The notes: generated by a model from the sequence alone, not told the origin. A stretch of DNA of 64,000 bases from Bdellovibrionales bacterium CG12_big_fil_rev_8_21_14_0_65_38_15 (GCA_002787775.1 PCUW01000019.1:1-64000); one strand, 5' to 3'; positions 52,308 to 62,301 are shown, counted from the first letter of the stretch. Numbers and translations: made by a program.

Positions 52308-53185
52308 TGGATTATTTAATTTATCTCACGATTCAAAGTGGAATTTTTATTATCTTGGCCGTTAGCCTAAATCTTATTAATGGTATCTGCGGACAGTTTT
52401 CCTTAGGTCATGCTGGCTTTTGGGCGGTTGGTGCCTATGTTGGCGCAGCCTATAGCGTTTTCTTCGCTCTACCTGTTCCAGACTTCGTCAATCTTTTGAT
52501 TGGTTGTGGTCTCGGCTTTAGTGCCGCCGCCATCGCAGGTTTGGCCATTGGTGTTCCATGCTTAAGACTTCGTGGTGACTATCTCGCTATTGCGACACTT
52601 GGTTTTGGTGAAATTATAAGAATCATTATTATGAATATGGATTCAGTTGGTGGGCCACGAGGATTCACTGGTATTCCAGCTTGGAGTAATTTCTTTTGGG
52701 TTTATCTCTTTGTAGCGATTACCATTATCTTTGTCGTAAACCTTTTAAGAGGTACACATGGCCGCGCCATTATCTCGATCAGAGAAGATGAAATTGCAGC
52801 TGAGAGTATGGGAATCTATACATTCAAATATAAAGTTTTAGCTTTTGTTATCGGTGCGGGATTTGCTGGTGTTGCCGGAGTTCTTTTTGCCCACACAACT
52901 CAATTCATTCACCCTAATAGCTTCAACTTCATGTGGTCTGTGATTATTCTTCTAATGATCATTCTTGGTGGACTAGGATCAGTCACAGGATCTGTTGTTG
53001 GTGCAATCATCTTATCTCTTCTTCCAGAAGTTCTTCGCTTCTTTGGTGAAACAGTCTCTGAGTGGAGAATGGTGATCTACTCTGTATTATTAATTTGTCT
53101 TATGCTTTGGCGCCCTTCTGGGATCTTTGGCAAACATGAGCTCGATATCAAAAAACTTTTTGGTATGAAAAAAGGAGACGCATAG
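52307..53185 (+). CDS. livM: Branched-chain amino acid ABC permease LivM
   Basis: 292 residues with about nine hydrophobic segments. LivM hallmarks are LNLINGICGQFSLGHAGFWAVGAY, LRLRGDYLAIATLGFGEIIR and SIREDEIAAESMGI (the coupling loop to the ATPases). It forms the second membrane subunit with LivH. It is coupled to livH by TAATG and followed immediately by livG. Confidence 0.95.
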   Translation: MDYLIYLTIQSGIFIILAVSLNLINGICGQFSLGHAGFWAVGAYVGAAYSVFFALPVPDFVNLLIGCGLGFSAAAIAGLAIGVPCLRLRGDYLAIATLGFGEIIRIIIMNMDSVGGPRGFTGIPAWSNFFWVYLFVAITIIFVVNLLRGTHGRAIISIREDEIAAESMGIYTFKYKVLAFVIGAGFAGVAGVLFAHTTQFIHPNSFNFMWSVIILLMIILGGLGSVTGSVVGAIILSLLPEVLRFFGETVSEWRMVIYSVLLICLMLWRPSGIFGKHELDIKKLFGMKKGDA

Positions 53186-53971
53186 ATGTCGACTCCAGTC
53201 TTAGAAACTCAAGGTATTACAATGCGTTTTGGTGGCTTAGTTGCCGTCAATAACTTTAGCCTTCGCATGGGCGCGACTGATCTTGTTGGTGTTATCGGTC
53301 CTAATGGTGCTGGTAAAACAACGATCTTTAATATGATCACCGGAATCTATACGCCAACTGAAGGACGCGTTTTTCTTGATGGTAAAGATATTACTGAGCT
53401 TCGTCCTGCCCACATTACTCAAAGTGGAATTTGTAGAACCTTTCAAAATATTAGGCTCTTTAATGACCTTTCGGTTCTTGATAATATTCGCCTAGCAGGT
53501 CACTTTAGAGTTGATTACAGTTTGATGGCTTCAATTTTTAGAACAAAGAAGTTCCATCAAGAAGAAGATAGACTCGTCGCAGAGGCAGATAAAATTCTTG
53601 ATATTTTTGGTCTTAAAGGCAAAAAAGAAATGCTTGCCAAGAATCTTCCTTACGGCGAACAACGTAGATTAGAAATTGCTCGTGCTCTTGCCACCAAGCC
53701 TAAAGTTCTTTTACTTGATGAGCCTGCGGCCGGCATGAATCCAAAAGAAACTGCAGATTTAACAAAGCTCATTCGCTGGGTTCGCGATGAGTTTAAAATT
53801 GCTATTCTTCTTATTGAGCATGACATGAGTCTTGTGATGAATGTGTGTGAGCAAATTCATTGTGTCGACTATGGTCAATTAATCGCCAGTGGTGGACCAA
53901 AAGATATTCAATCAAATCCAAAAGTGATTGAAGCCTACCTTGGTGCAGATGCTGTAGCGGAGATAAAATAA
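53186..53971 (+). CDS. livG: Branched-chain amino acid ABC ATPase LivG
   Basis: 261 residues. ABC ATPase with Walker A GPNGAGKTT (about residue 39), LPYGEQRRLEIARAL signature (the usual LSGGQ replaced by YGEQ, as normal for LivG), Walker B LLLDEPAAGMNP, and switch LLIEHDMSLVM. It powers the LivHM permease with LivF. It starts at the base after the livM stop and shares one base with livF. Confidence 0.95.
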   Translation: MSTPVLETQGITMRFGGLVAVNNFSLRMGATDLVGVIGPNGAGKTTIFNMITGIYTPTEGRVFLDGKDITELRPAHITQSGICRTFQNIRLFNDLSVLDNIRLAGHFRVDYSLMASIFRTKKFHQEEDRLVAEADKILDIFGLKGKKEMLAKNLPYGEQRRLEIARALATKPKVLLLDEPAAGMNPKETADLTKLIRWVRDEFKIAILLIEHDMSLVMNVCEQIHCVDYGQLIASGGPKDIQSNPKVIEAYLGADAVAEIK

Positions 53972-54684
53972 TGAGTACAATTTTAGAAATCAAAGATCTA
54001 AACGTTCACTATGGCTCAATTCATGCCATTCACGGTATTAACCTTAAAGTTGAAGAAGGTGAAATCGTTACACTCATTGGCTCTAATGGTGCAGGCAAGA
54101 CGACTACCCTTCACACTATTTCCGGTTTATTAAAACCAACATCTGGAAGTATCGTTTTTAAAGGCGAAGAGATCCAGGCCATCCCCGCTCATAAGATTGT
54201 AGCAAAAGGTCTAGCTCAATCTCCCGAAGGTCGAATGGTTTTTCCTGACCTCACCGTTGGCGAGAATCTGGAAATGGGTGCATTCTTAAGAAATGACAAA
54301 GATGGAATCAAAGCCGATCTAAAAAAAATGTTTACTCTTTTTCCAAGACTCGAAGAAAGAAGAAAACAGCTAGCAGGAACGCTTTCTGGCGGTGAGCAAC
54401 AGATGCTTGCGATCGCTCGTGCTTATATGGCTAAACCAAAGCTTCTTCTCTTAGATGAGCCATCTCTTGGTATTGCTCCAATCTTAGTTCAGGCTATCTT
54501 TGATGCGATTGTTGAAATTAATAAAAGTGGAATGACTGTTTTACTCGTTGAGCAAAACGCTTATGCTGCACTTAAAATTGCCCATCGTGGATATGTTCTA
54601 ACTACAGGTGAAATCGCTATGCAAGGCCCATCGGCAGAACTAATATCCAATGAAGAAATTAGAAAAGCTTACCTAGGACATTAA
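53971..54684 (+). CDS. livF: Branched-chain amino acid ABC ATPase LivF
   Basis: 237 residues. ABC ATPase with Walker A GSNGAGKTT, signature LSGGEQQML, Walker B LLLDEPSLGIAP, and the LivF-typical QSPEGRMVFPDLTVGENL. It is the second ATPase subunit of the importer. It is coupled to livG by one-base overlap (TAATG), and followed two bases later by a small conserved-looking gene. Confidence 0.95.
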   Translation: MSTILEIKDLNVHYGSIHAIHGINLKVEEGEIVTLIGSNGAGKTTTLHTISGLLKPTSGSIVFKGEEIQAIPAHKIVAKGLAQSPEGRMVFPDLTVGENLEMGAFLRNDKDGIKADLKKMFTLFPRLEERRKQLAGTLSGGEQQMLAIARAYMAKPKLLLLDEPSLGIAPILVQAIFDAIVEINKSGMTVLLVEQNAYAALKIAHRGYVLTTGEIAMQGPSAELISNEEIRKAYLGH

Positions 54685-54686
54685 TT

Positions 54687-54896
54687 ATGACTTTTTCATA
54701 CGATGTTGCTGTTAATCAGCTTAAAAAAGCCGTTAAAACTTCACATATAGAAAATCAAAAACATATTGATCTTACATTAGTAGATCCGATTGAGCGTGAG
54801 AGCCTCCAAAAAGCTCTTATGTATATTAAGGCCATGATTGTTCGTGGTGAATTGACCGATCAGCAGTTTAAGTCTGATGTCGGTCTAGAGGCGTAA
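54687..54896 (+). CDS. Small protein of unknown function after livF
   Basis: 69 residues, starting two bases after livF with AGGA in the livF end as ribosome site. It is hydrophilic, mostly helical and without cysteine or signal peptide, hence cytoplasmic. It is followed one base later by a zinc-ribbon-like small protein gene, so it is likely part of the liv transcript. No family is recognised; a role in amino acid uptake control is possible only by position. Confidence 0.6.
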   Translation: MTFSYDVAVNQLKKAVKTSHIENQKHIDLTLVDPIERESLQKALMYIKAMIVRGELTDQQFKSDVGLEA

Positions 54897-54897
54897 A

Positions 54898-55119
54898 ATG
54901 GCAAATTGTAGATTCTGTAATAAAGAGATTACTTGGACTAAAGAAGGACGTAAAAACGTTCCCGTTGAAACAGATGGCACAGTGCATGATTGCGAGATAT
55001 TCGCTAAATCTAGAGCTAGCACCAAGACAATCAACCCAACAACTCTCTCAGCTGAAGAAATCGCAAAATATGAGAATGCGATTAATGACGAAGCGCAAAA
55101 AAGAAAAAAGAAGAAGTAA
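54898..55119 (+). CDS. Small zinc-finger-like protein
   Basis: 73 residues. The N-terminal part has CRFC (residues 4-7) and, after a KNVPVETDGTVHDC stretch, His30 and Cys32, a four-ligand set (C-x2-C ... H-x-C) that may bind zinc. The C-terminal 35 residues are charged and end in a Lys/Arg-rich tail. GAGG lies eight bases before the ATG and the gene follows the previous one by one base. Cytoplasmic; function unknown, nucleic-acid binding possible. Confidence 0.6.
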   Translation: MANCRFCNKEITWTKEGRKNVPVETDGTVHDCEIFAKSRASTKTINPTTLSAEEIAKYENAINDEAQKRKKKK

Positions 55120-55179
55120 CCCTGTAATTATGACCATTGCTTTGGCCAAAGTATCTCCAAAAAGAGATGCTGCGCACCT

Positions 55180-55917
55180 ATGCGATTATTGCTACCACTC
55201 CTATTTACACTCACTATCCAGTCTTGTGGACCTCTTGAAAAAGAGCTGGTTCAACCAATCGCTAAAGTACAAACCTTAGCTGAAGTTCTCGGTACAGGAA
55301 GCTTGTCTCCTTCTATTGATTTAACTTTTAAATTTGAAGATATCGACGTTAAACCTCCTGTTAGGCGAATTCCTGTGCCAATCTTAGGAACGATCGTAAG
55401 TGAAATTGGAAATACACTTGCCGAAATATTTATCGTCTTGAACCAAAACTGGGGAATCGCTCAGGAGCCAATAATGTTGGAACTTCCGGCGATCGATGAT
55501 GAAACCCTAGAAGTGCTACAACTTAAAAGCTTGGATTTAAAGATCGTTCCTGGCAGTGTCACAAGCTCTAGAAATCCTCTTCTTAATCTGTGGAATACTC
55601 TTACTTTTAAGCGTGCGAACTTAAAGTTTTTAAGTCGTATGACTATCTTTATTGCAAATGAAGAGATGTATAAAGCTGGTGAATGGGCCAGAATTGCAAG
55701 ATTCAAAAAGAGCGAGCATCAATTAGGTTGTGAAGATAAATGTCTAAACTTTGATACAAAATTAGAAAAAGGCGAACGCCTAAATTTAGCAAAAGTGCTA
55801 AAAGCAGGCGGGCCAATTTATATAAAACCTGATGTTGACGTTAAGGGTGCTCCAAAAAGATCATTCACTTTAGCTGGTGAAATTAAAATCAGCGTTGTTT
55901 TAAAGCCAATATTCTAG
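55180..55917 (+). CDS. Lipoprotein of unknown function
   Basis: 245 residues. A leader with lipobox IQSC (Cys16) points to a membrane-anchored lipoprotein. The mature part appears beta-rich (residues about 45-240) with a CEDKC pair around residue 182. No recognised family. It lies 60 bases after the small zinc-finger-like gene, and overlaps the convergent receiver gene by four bases. The ribosome site is weak. Confidence 0.6.
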   Translation: MRLLLPLLFTLTIQSCGPLEKELVQPIAKVQTLAEVLGTGSLSPSIDLTFKFEDIDVKPPVRRIPVPILGTIVSEIGNTLAEIFIVLNQNWGIAQEPIMLELPAIDDETLEVLQLKSLDLKIVPGSVTSSRNPLLNLWNTLTFKRANLKFLSRMTIFIANEEMYKAGEWARIARFKKSEHQLGCEDKCLNFDTKLEKGERLNLAKVLKAGGPIYIKPDVDVKGAPKRSFTLAGEIKISVVLKPIF

Positions 55918-56297
55918 CCCACCATTTGAAGTCCTAAATGATGTCTTTGCATCGCCTTTAAAGTTGCAGACATTAATAAATCATGAATTGTATTTTTATC
56001 TAAGACACAGTCACAAATTGAATAATGGTCTAAAAACTTTTGCTCTAAAGAAGCACTAACGGCCACTAAAGGGTATTTCGTAACCAATGACTGGCAGTAT
56101 TTGGGACTTCCAAAAAATGGCGATGAGAGATCCGCAATCACGGCATCAAAGACAAGACTCCCATTAAGATAGTAATGAACTTGCTCTGGGTCGCAGGCAA
56201 TAAGAACCTCTACACCTTGATTAATAAAAATGCTTGAAGCTGATTCTAAAAACCTCAAATCATTATCCACCAACAACACACGTACAACTTGATTCAT
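55914..56297 (-). CDS. Stand-alone receiver-domain protein
   Basis: 127 residues, only a receiver (CheY-like) domain. Acidic pair in LLVDND (Asp11/Asp13), phospho-acceptor Asp56 in AVIADLSSP, Ser81 in VAVSAS in place of the usual Thr, and Lys101 in VLDKN, so all active-site elements are present. There is no output domain. Its partner kinase is not adjacent; the CHASE hybrid kinase 2 kb away on the other strand is a candidate (inference). It is a convergent neighbour of the 55180 lipoprotein. Confidence 0.85.
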   Translation of the reverse strand: MNQVVRVLLVDNDLRFLESASSIFINQGVEVLIACDPEQVHYYLNGSLVFDAVIADLSSPFFGSPKYCQSLVTKYPLVAVSASLEQKFLDHYSICDCVLDKNTIHDLLMSATLKAMQRHHLGLQMVG

Positions 56298-56445
56298 GCT
56301 GCCTCCAACTTTAGCAGTTGATTAAGCTTACGAAGAGATAGCAGTTGAACCTACTAAAACTGAATAGTTTAATAATATTAAGGATTTAGTTGAAAATGAA
56401 AAAACAATAACTTAGCTTAAAAACCAATAATTATCGGCAGTATCC

Positions 56446-56676
56446 TTAAGAATCTTGCTCATTTATAACGCGAAAATCAGCCTCAAAGACGTCAGAAGAA
56501 CGACCTTTTGAACTTGTCTTAAATTGCTCAGAAGTCGTTGGCTTAGCCTTTTGACCAGCGATATAAGTCGCCCATAACTTTCTGCCAAGTTGCCAAAGAA
56601 AATAGAAGAAAATAGCTCTTAAAATAATGCCTATAATCATGTCCTCAAACATACTCCTGAACGAGTCCGCGGTCAA
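56446..56676 (-). CDS. Small single-pass membrane protein
   Basis: 76 residues at most. The frame opens with TTG 56676; ATG codons at 56652 (residue 9) and 56640 (residue 13) are alternatives. A membrane helix (IIGIILRAIFFYFLWQLG) is followed by a basic, hydrophilic tail ending VINEQDS. No known family is assigned, although short proteins with one helix and a basic tail are common in this group of bacteria. It is divergent from lysS; the start is uncertain. Confidence 0.5.
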   Translation of the reverse strand: MTADSFRSMFEDMIIGIILRAIFFYFLWQLGRKLWATYIAGQKAKPTTSEQFKTSSKGRSSDVFEADFRVINEQDS

Positions 56677-56738
56677 AGTTCCCTAGCCGAATGGGATTCC
56701 AACATGTTAGATTTTTACAAACTTTTAAGGCAGAGAAA

Positions 56739-58304
56739 ATGAGCGCAAATATCCATTGGGCCGATATCACGGCAGACCGAATTATTAAGCAACTTGGTGA
56801 AAAAGATGTCTACACCCTAGCCAGCGGGATTACTCCTTCAGGTGTTGTTCACTTTGGTAATTTCAGAGAAGTTATTACTGTTGATTTAGTCGCCAAAGGA
56901 CTTAGAGCTAAAGGCAAAAACGTAAGATTTATTTTCTCATGGGATGATTACGACACCTTTAGAAAAGTACCGGCCAACATGCCAAAGCAAGATGAACTTG
57001 CAAAATATATGTTCCAACCAATCGTCGATACACCAGATCCATTTGGTGAACATGAGTCCTATGCTGCTCATCATGAAAAATCATTCGAATCCCAACTCGC
57101 AAAAGTAGGCATCCAAGTTGAGCCATTGTACCAAGCTAATAAATACCGTGCAGGTGAATACAAAAAAGGTATTCGTACAACATTAGAAAAAAGAACTGAA
57201 ATTGCGGCGATCTTAAACGAACATAGAACATCACCACTTGGTGAAGACTGGATGCCGGTATCTGTTTACTGTGAAAAATGTAATACCGACCATGAAATTA
57301 ACAAAATTAAGTGGGATGGTAAAAACGAATTAACCTACTCATGTAACAACTGTCAAAACCAAGGCAAACTCGATTTAGAAACAACTGAAAGAGTTAAACT
57401 TCCTTGGAGAATGGACTGGCCGATGCGTTGGGCACACGAGCAAGTTGATTTCGAGCCAGGTGGCAAAGATCACTCGTCTCAAGGTGGAAGCTACACGACG
57501 GCAAAAGAAATCGTTAAGCTGTATGACTGGCGCTCGCCTATTTATCTGCAGTACGACTTTGTATCGATCAAAGGCGCAGGCGGAAAGATGAGTTCTTCAA
57601 AAGGAAATCTAATCACTGTTAATGATATTTTAAAAATCTACGAACCTGAAATGGTTCGCTGGATTTTTGCAAGCTATAAAACAAATGTCGATTTTGCAGT
57701 AAGTTTTGATCTCGACGTAATCAAAACCTACGAGGACTTTGATCGCCAAGAAAGACAGGCTTATGGAGTCGAAGCTGCCAACGAAAAGAAAGCTGCTATG
57801 GCAAAAAGAGTTTATGAACTATCACAAATTCAAGCGATGCCTGAAACAATGCCATTTCAGCCAGCATTTAGACATCTAACAAATATACTGCAGATTCATG
57901 ATGGTGATATTAAAGCAGCCAGATCGTTCTACGATGGTGAAATTAAAAACGAAAGAGATGAAAGACGATTTAATGAAAGAGCAGCATGTGCCAAGTATTG
58001 GTTAGAAAACTATGCTCCAGATGATTTTAAATTCAGTGTCAACACTGCTCCAATTAACTACGGCGCAGATGATAAAACGAAGAACTTTCTAAAAGCATTT
58101 AAGGAAACTCTAACTAAAGACTGGGATCAGTTTGACGACAAAAGCTTACATGAAAAAATGTATGAACAAATTCATGCATTTGAAGTTGAACCAGCTGATG
58201 CCTTTAAAGCTCTTTACCAAAGCTTAATTTCTTTAGACAAAGGTCCTAAACTAGCTAGTTTCATTCGCACGATTGGAAAAGAGCGAGTTATTGGTTTGCT
58301 TTAA
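56739..58304 (+). CDS. lysS: Class I lysyl-tRNA synthetase
   Basis: 521 residues from ATG 56739, which has AAGGCAGAG upstream; the frame to 56691 lacks a ribosome site. It charges tRNA-Lys with lysine. The class I signatures are VHFGN (HIGH type, about residue 38) and GGKMSSSKGN (KMSKS type, about residue 285), with a four-Cys metal site (CEKC and CNNC) between. This class, called LysRS1, is typical of archaea and of some bacteria such as spirochaetes and alphaproteobacteria, whereas most bacteria use the unrelated class II enzyme. It is followed directly by a kinase gene. Confidence 0.93.
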   Translation: MSANIHWADITADRIIKQLGEKDVYTLASGITPSGVVHFGNFREVITVDLVAKGLRAKGKNVRFIFSWDDYDTFRKVPANMPKQDELAKYMFQPIVDTPDPFGEHESYAAHHEKSFESQLAKVGIQVEPLYQANKYRAGEYKKGIRTTLEKRTEIAAILNEHRTSPLGEDWMPVSVYCEKCNTDHEINKIKWDGKNELTYSCNNCQNQGKLDLETTERVKLPWRMDWPMRWAHEQVDFEPGGKDHSSQGGSYTTAKEIVKLYDWRSPIYLQYDFVSIKGAGGKMSSSKGNLITVNDILKIYEPEMVRWIFASYKTNVDFAVSFDLDVIKTYEDFDRQERQAYGVEAANEKKAAMAKRVYELSQIQAMPETMPFQPAFRHLTNILQIHDGDIKAARSFYDGEIKNERDERRFNERAACAKYWLENYAPDDFKFSVNTAPINYGADDKTKNFLKAFKETLTKDWDQFDDKSLHEKMYEQIHAFEVEPADAFKALYQSLISLDKGPKLASFIRTIGKERVIGLL

Positions 58305-60464
58305 ATGCTCAGCACTTTAAAACATAACTTAAAACGTAATTTCCATGTAGTTCATATGGTTGTTTTAGGTCTTTCTGTTCTAGCTACAATCACAGCATGG
58401 ATTTTTGTAAAACAACAAGATGAAGATAGAATAACGAGACAATTTCAAAGAGAAGCGCAACAAAATGTCGACCTAATCGTAGAGCGATTAAGAAAGTACG
58501 AAGAAGCCTTATGGGCCGGGGTTGCACTTTTTAAAGCGTCTGACGAAGTCAACTACGAAGAGTGGAAAAATTTTGTTCAAACATTTAATATTGGCGAAAG
58601 GTACAAAGGTATCAACGGGCTTGGAGTCATTTTTAATATTGATAAAGATGACATCTTAACCCTAGAAAAAAAGATTCAAAAATCTCAACCCCAATTTAAA
58701 ATTTATCCTCAGCATAGCAACAACTATATTTTACCAATAACATATATTGAACCCCTAGACTTGAATTTCAAAGCCCATGGACTTGATGTTGCACACGAAA
58801 AAAATAGATTAGAAGCCGCTATAAAAGCAAAAGAAACTGGCCTTGCACAAATAACGGGACCAATTGTTCTGGTCCAAGATCCAGAAAAAACTCCTGGCTT
58901 TTTATTTTATGCACCATTTTTTGATAAAAATGAAAAAGGACTTTTCAAAGGAATGGTTTATGCACCATTTGTTGTCAAAAGACTTATGGCAGGACTACTT
59001 GAAAGATCAAATCGACATGTGAGTATTCAAATATCGGACGACAATGAATTTCTTTACGAAGAAACTATCTATAAATCTGAATCATTAAGAAAAGTGATCG
59101 AAATAGAAATTTATGGACGTCAGTGGAGTTTTGACATTCAAGCCGATGACGCCTTCTTTATGAAAACAAAAAGCAATCAACCTTATATCGTTCTTTTTGG
59201 CGGTTTGTTTATTGATCTCTTACTTTTAATTCTTTTTATAAGTTTATCGGCTCAAAAAAATGATGCCGAATCAATTGCAAAAGTCGTATCAAGAAAATAT
59301 GAGAAAGAGATCGAGGTGAGAAAAAATGCTGAACTTGAAGCCTCAAAAGCGTCAAAAGCCAAAAGTGACTTTATTGCAAATATGAGTCATGAAATCAGAA
59401 CTCCAATGAATGGGATTCTAGGGATTACCGATATGTTGATTGATGATAAATCAATCAATGAAGAAAATCGCCAACTTCTTTGCATGGTTCAAGATTCTGG
59501 TAATATCTTGCTTAGTATTGTGAATGACATTTTAGACTTTTCTAAAATTGAGTCAGAAAAACTAGATCTACATGAGACATATTTTAATTTTGCCAATTGT
59601 ATTGAGTCTTGTATTTATCTTTTAAACAGAAAAGCTTCTCAAAATTTCGTTGAGGTGATTTTAGAATCAAGTTTACCAAGCAATCTTTTCATTTTAAGTG
59701 ATGAAATTCGATTCAAACAAATTATTATCAATTTGCTTTCCAACGCTGTTAAGTTTACCAAGAATGGAAAAGTCACCATCAAAGTAACTTCATCAGGGGA
59801 AACAAATAAGAATATTAAAATTGAATTCGTGGACACTGGGATAGGTATTTCCAATGAGAACTTAAAACGTCTTTTCTCCCCTTTTACTCAAGCTGATTAT
59901 CAAACAAGTGTTGAGTTTGGCGGTACTGGTCTTGGCTTATCAATCAGTAAAGCTTTGGCCCTTGCCCTAAATGGAGACTTATCGGCAACTTCACAGATAG
60001 GTAAAGGCTCTACTTTTACATTCGAATTAACCGCAGTCACAAAGATTTCTGACAGTAAAACTATAGTTACAAATGAAGTTAATGAGGAAGTAAAAGTCTT
60101 CCATCAAAAGGTATTGGTTGCTGAAGATAATTTAATCAATCAAAAGATGATGGAACAAATTCTACTAAAACTTAAGGTTAAATTTACAATTGTTCCTAAC
60201 GGCAAAAAAGCGGTCGAATTAATTAAGACTGAACATTTTGATATTGTATTTATGGATGTTAGAATGCCCGAAATGGATGGATTAGAAGCAACAAGAATAA
60301 TTAAATCTCTGCCCTTATCACATCGCATGCCTATCATTGTTGGCCTTACAGCAAATGCAACAACACAAGACAGAGAAGAATGTATGTCAAACGGTATGGA
60401 TGATTACATCGCTAAGCCCGCAAAGTTTAAAGATATTCAAAAATGTTTGCAGAAATATAAATAG
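58305..60464 (+). CDS. CHASE-domain hybrid histidine kinase
   Basis: 719 residues. Order: membrane helix (about 15-35), a periplasmic CHASE sensor domain (about 60-275, with GLGVIF and GDxxA-type segments), second helix (about 293-316), coiled-coil linker, HisKA with [10 protein letters not shown] (His362), ATPase domain with [16 protein letters not shown] and GGTGLGL, and a C-terminal receiver (about 602-719) with [10 protein letters not shown] (Asp651). CHASE domains bind small ligands such as adenine derivatives or peptides in other bacteria. It starts at the base after the lysS stop, so it may be co-transcribed. The HPt and output partner are not in the window. Confidence 0.93.
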   Translation: MLSTLKHNLKRNFHVVHMVVLGLSVLATITAWIFVKQQDEDRITRQFQREAQQNVDLIVERLRKYEEALWAGVALFKASDEVNYEEWKNFVQTFNIGERYKGINGLGVIFNIDKDDILTLEKKIQKSQPQFKIYPQHSNNYILPITYIEPLDLNFKAHGLDVAHEKNRLEAAIKAKETGLAQITGPIVLVQDPEKTPGFLFYAPFFDKNEKGLFKGMVYAPFVVKRLMAGLLERSNRHVSIQISDDNEFLYEETIYKSESLRKVIEIEIYGRQWSFDIQADDAFFMKTKSNQPYIVLFGGLFIDLLLLILFISLSAQKNDAESIAKVVSRKYEKEIEVRKNAELEASKASKAKSDFIANMSHEIRTPMNGILGITDMLIDDKSINEENRQLLCMVQDSGNILLSIVNDILDFSKIESEKLDLHETYFNFANCIESCIYLLNRKASQNFVEVILESSLPSNLFILSDEIRFKQIIINLLSNAVKFTKNGKVTIKVTSSGETNKNIKIEFVDTGIGISNENLKRLFSPFTQADYQTSVEFGGTGLGLSISKALALALNGDLSATSQIGKGSTFTFELTAVTKISDSKTIVTNEVNEEVKVFHQKVLVAEDNLINQKMMEQILLKLKVKFTIVPNGKKAVELIKTEHFDIVFMDVRMPEMDGLEATRIIKSLPLSHRMPIIVGLTANATTQDREECMSNGMDDYIAKPAKFKDIQKCLQKYK

Positions 60465-60472
60465 GTAAAATA

Positions 60473-61846
60473 ATGGAAGAATCTGATTTTATTCAAAGAC
60501 AAAACAAGCTTGCCAGTCTAATGCCAGAGACGGCGATTGTTATTTCAGCCGCCAAGCATATGACAAAAAGCCACGACAATGAATTTCTTTTTCATCAAAA
60601 CACTCATCTCAAATACTTAACTGGTTTTCGAGAGCCCGAATCTCTTTTAGTTATTACTCAAAAAAATGGAGAAGGTGTAAAAAGCCATTTCTTTGTAAGG
60701 CCCAAAGATGATTTTGCAGAAATGTGGAATGGCAAACGTCTTGGCATAGAACTTACAAAAGAGATGTTTAAATTTGATTATGTCTACGACATCACAAAGG
60801 CTTGGGATATCATCCCTGCGCTATTACTAGGCCATAAAAAAGTTGCTTGCGACTGGGCTGAACAACCAGAGCTAACCACCAAACTTCTTAAAATAATTAC
60901 CTCGCTATCTGGAGCAAGAAAGAAAAAAGAACATAAACCTACTCATTTATTGAATTTATCAAATGCAATCGGCCAGCTTCGATTAATTAAAGACAGCAAT
61001 GAACTTCAATTCATGAGAAAAGCTGCACAGATTACAAATCTTGGACATCGTGCAGCAATGTCTGTTTGCGAACCTGGAAAAACAGAAGCAGATGTTAAAA
61101 GTTTTATGGAGTATATCTTTAGGCTTAACGGTTCTGAAGATGATGCTTATCCAAGTATCGTTGCTGGGGGAAAGAATGCTCTTATCCTTCATTATGTAGA
61201 AAACAATGCACTTCTTAATGACAAAGAACTTATCCTTATCGATGCAGGCTCTCAGTTTAAAGGCTATGCGAGTGATGTTACACGCACATTTCCAATTAAC
61301 GGGAAGTTTGACCCAATCCAGAAAGAGGTTTACGAGATCGTACTAGCCTCACAAAAACTAGCCATCGCTTTGGCCAAACCAGGTTCTACGATTCCTCAGA
61401 TACATAAAGAGGTTGAAAAGGTCCTAGCAAGAGGTTTATTAGATGCAGGTCTACTTACTTCTAATAAAGAGATGTCTCGAGAATCACTTGAAGAACTTCT
61501 CTTGGAAAAAGATGCAAAAGATTCCTATGCTTTAAGAGCATACTACCCACATGGTACATCACATTGGTTGGGATTAGATGTTCACGACATGTCACCCTAT
61601 CTTGATAACGATCTTAATGATCTCGAGTTAAGACCAGGTATGGTTATTACTATCGAGCCAGGTTTATATTTCAATAAAGCCCATGAGCAAATCAAATTCA
61701 AACTACCACTTCATGGAATTGGAATTCGAATTGAAGATGATATTTTAATAACAGAAAAAGGAAATGAAATTCTATCTGCAGCAATTCCAAAAGAAATTAT
61801 GCAAATCGAAGAAGCATGTAAGATTGATCATAAGGATTTCTTATGA
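60473..61846 (+). CDS. pepP: Xaa-Pro aminopeptidase (PepP-like)
   Basis: 457 residues. It removes N-terminal residues preceding proline and uses two metal ions. The N-terminal creatinase-like domain (about 1-170) is followed by the pita-bread domain with metal ligands DAGSQFKGYASDVTR (two Asp), HGTSHWLGLDVHD (His), TIEPGLYF (Glu) and GIRIEDD (Glu). Length is close to E. coli PepP. It overlaps the following exported protein gene by four bases. AGGT lies upstream of the ATG. Confidence 0.92.
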   Translation: MEESDFIQRQNKLASLMPETAIVISAAKHMTKSHDNEFLFHQNTHLKYLTGFREPESLLVITQKNGEGVKSHFFVRPKDDFAEMWNGKRLGIELTKEMFKFDYVYDITKAWDIIPALLLGHKKVACDWAEQPELTTKLLKIITSLSGARKKKEHKPTHLLNLSNAIGQLRLIKDSNELQFMRKAAQITNLGHRAAMSVCEPGKTEADVKSFMEYIFRLNGSEDDAYPSIVAGGKNALILHYVENNALLNDKELILIDAGSQFKGYASDVTRTFPINGKFDPIQKEVYEIVLASQKLAIALAKPGSTIPQIHKEVEKVLARGLLDAGLLTSNKEMSRESLEELLLEKDAKDSYALRAYYPHGTSHWLGLDVHDMSPYLDNDLNDLELRPGMVITIEPGLYFNKAHEQIKFKLPLHGIGIRIEDDILITEKGNEILSAAIPKEIMQIEEACKIDHKDFL

Positions 61847-62295
61847 AATACCTTTTCATTTTTATTTCTTTCGCAGTATCAGCTCAGAACACCGTCAAAA
61901 TTAATTCTGATGATTTTTCTTTTGATCACCCTACTTGCTTGCTTCGGTTTGACGAAAAACAAGAATTTTCTACAAAGCTAAAAGAGAACCTCATTAAAAA
62001 AGGTTTTAAACTTCATGGATATATCGAAGAAAAAAAACTAAATCCTGAAGATTTATACATGACCCTATCAATTTCTCGCGAAGGACTCTTTTTTAAAGAC
62101 TGTAAACTTACCATTAAAATCAACGAAGCAACTTCTTCTAAAATTCTAAGTACAGACAAAACTCTTTTACAAACAGTGACAACCAGAGCCTATCCGAGAG
62201 TGACTTTTAATGGAGATGAAAGATGTACAAGAGGTATTGATGACTTATTTGTGGATCTACCAAGCTGCAAATCAGGCCGATCAATACTTAAGTAA
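61843..62295 (+). CDS. Small exported protein of unknown function
   Basis: 150 residues with a short signal peptide (MKYLFIFISFAVSAQ), overlapping pepP by ATGA. The mature domain is beta-rich with cysteines at HPTCLLR, KDCKL, ERCTRG and PSCKSG, likely paired in disulphides. No family is recognised. It lies six bases upstream of the radical SAM gene, so pepP, this gene and the radical SAM gene may form one operon. Confidence 0.6.
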   Translation: MKYLFIFISFAVSAQNTVKINSDDFSFDHPTCLLRFDEKQEFSTKLKENLIKKGFKLHGYIEEKKLNPEDLYMTLSISREGLFFKDCKLTIKINEATSSKILSTDKTLLQTVTTRAYPRVTFNGDERCTRGIDDLFVDLPSCKSGRSILK

Positions 62296-62301
62296 GTTAA
62301 G

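Noticed and set aside
54965-55279. 104-residue frame bridging the zinc-finger-like gene and the 55180 lipoprotein
   Set aside because: It overlaps two better supported genes and has a low-complexity basic composition.
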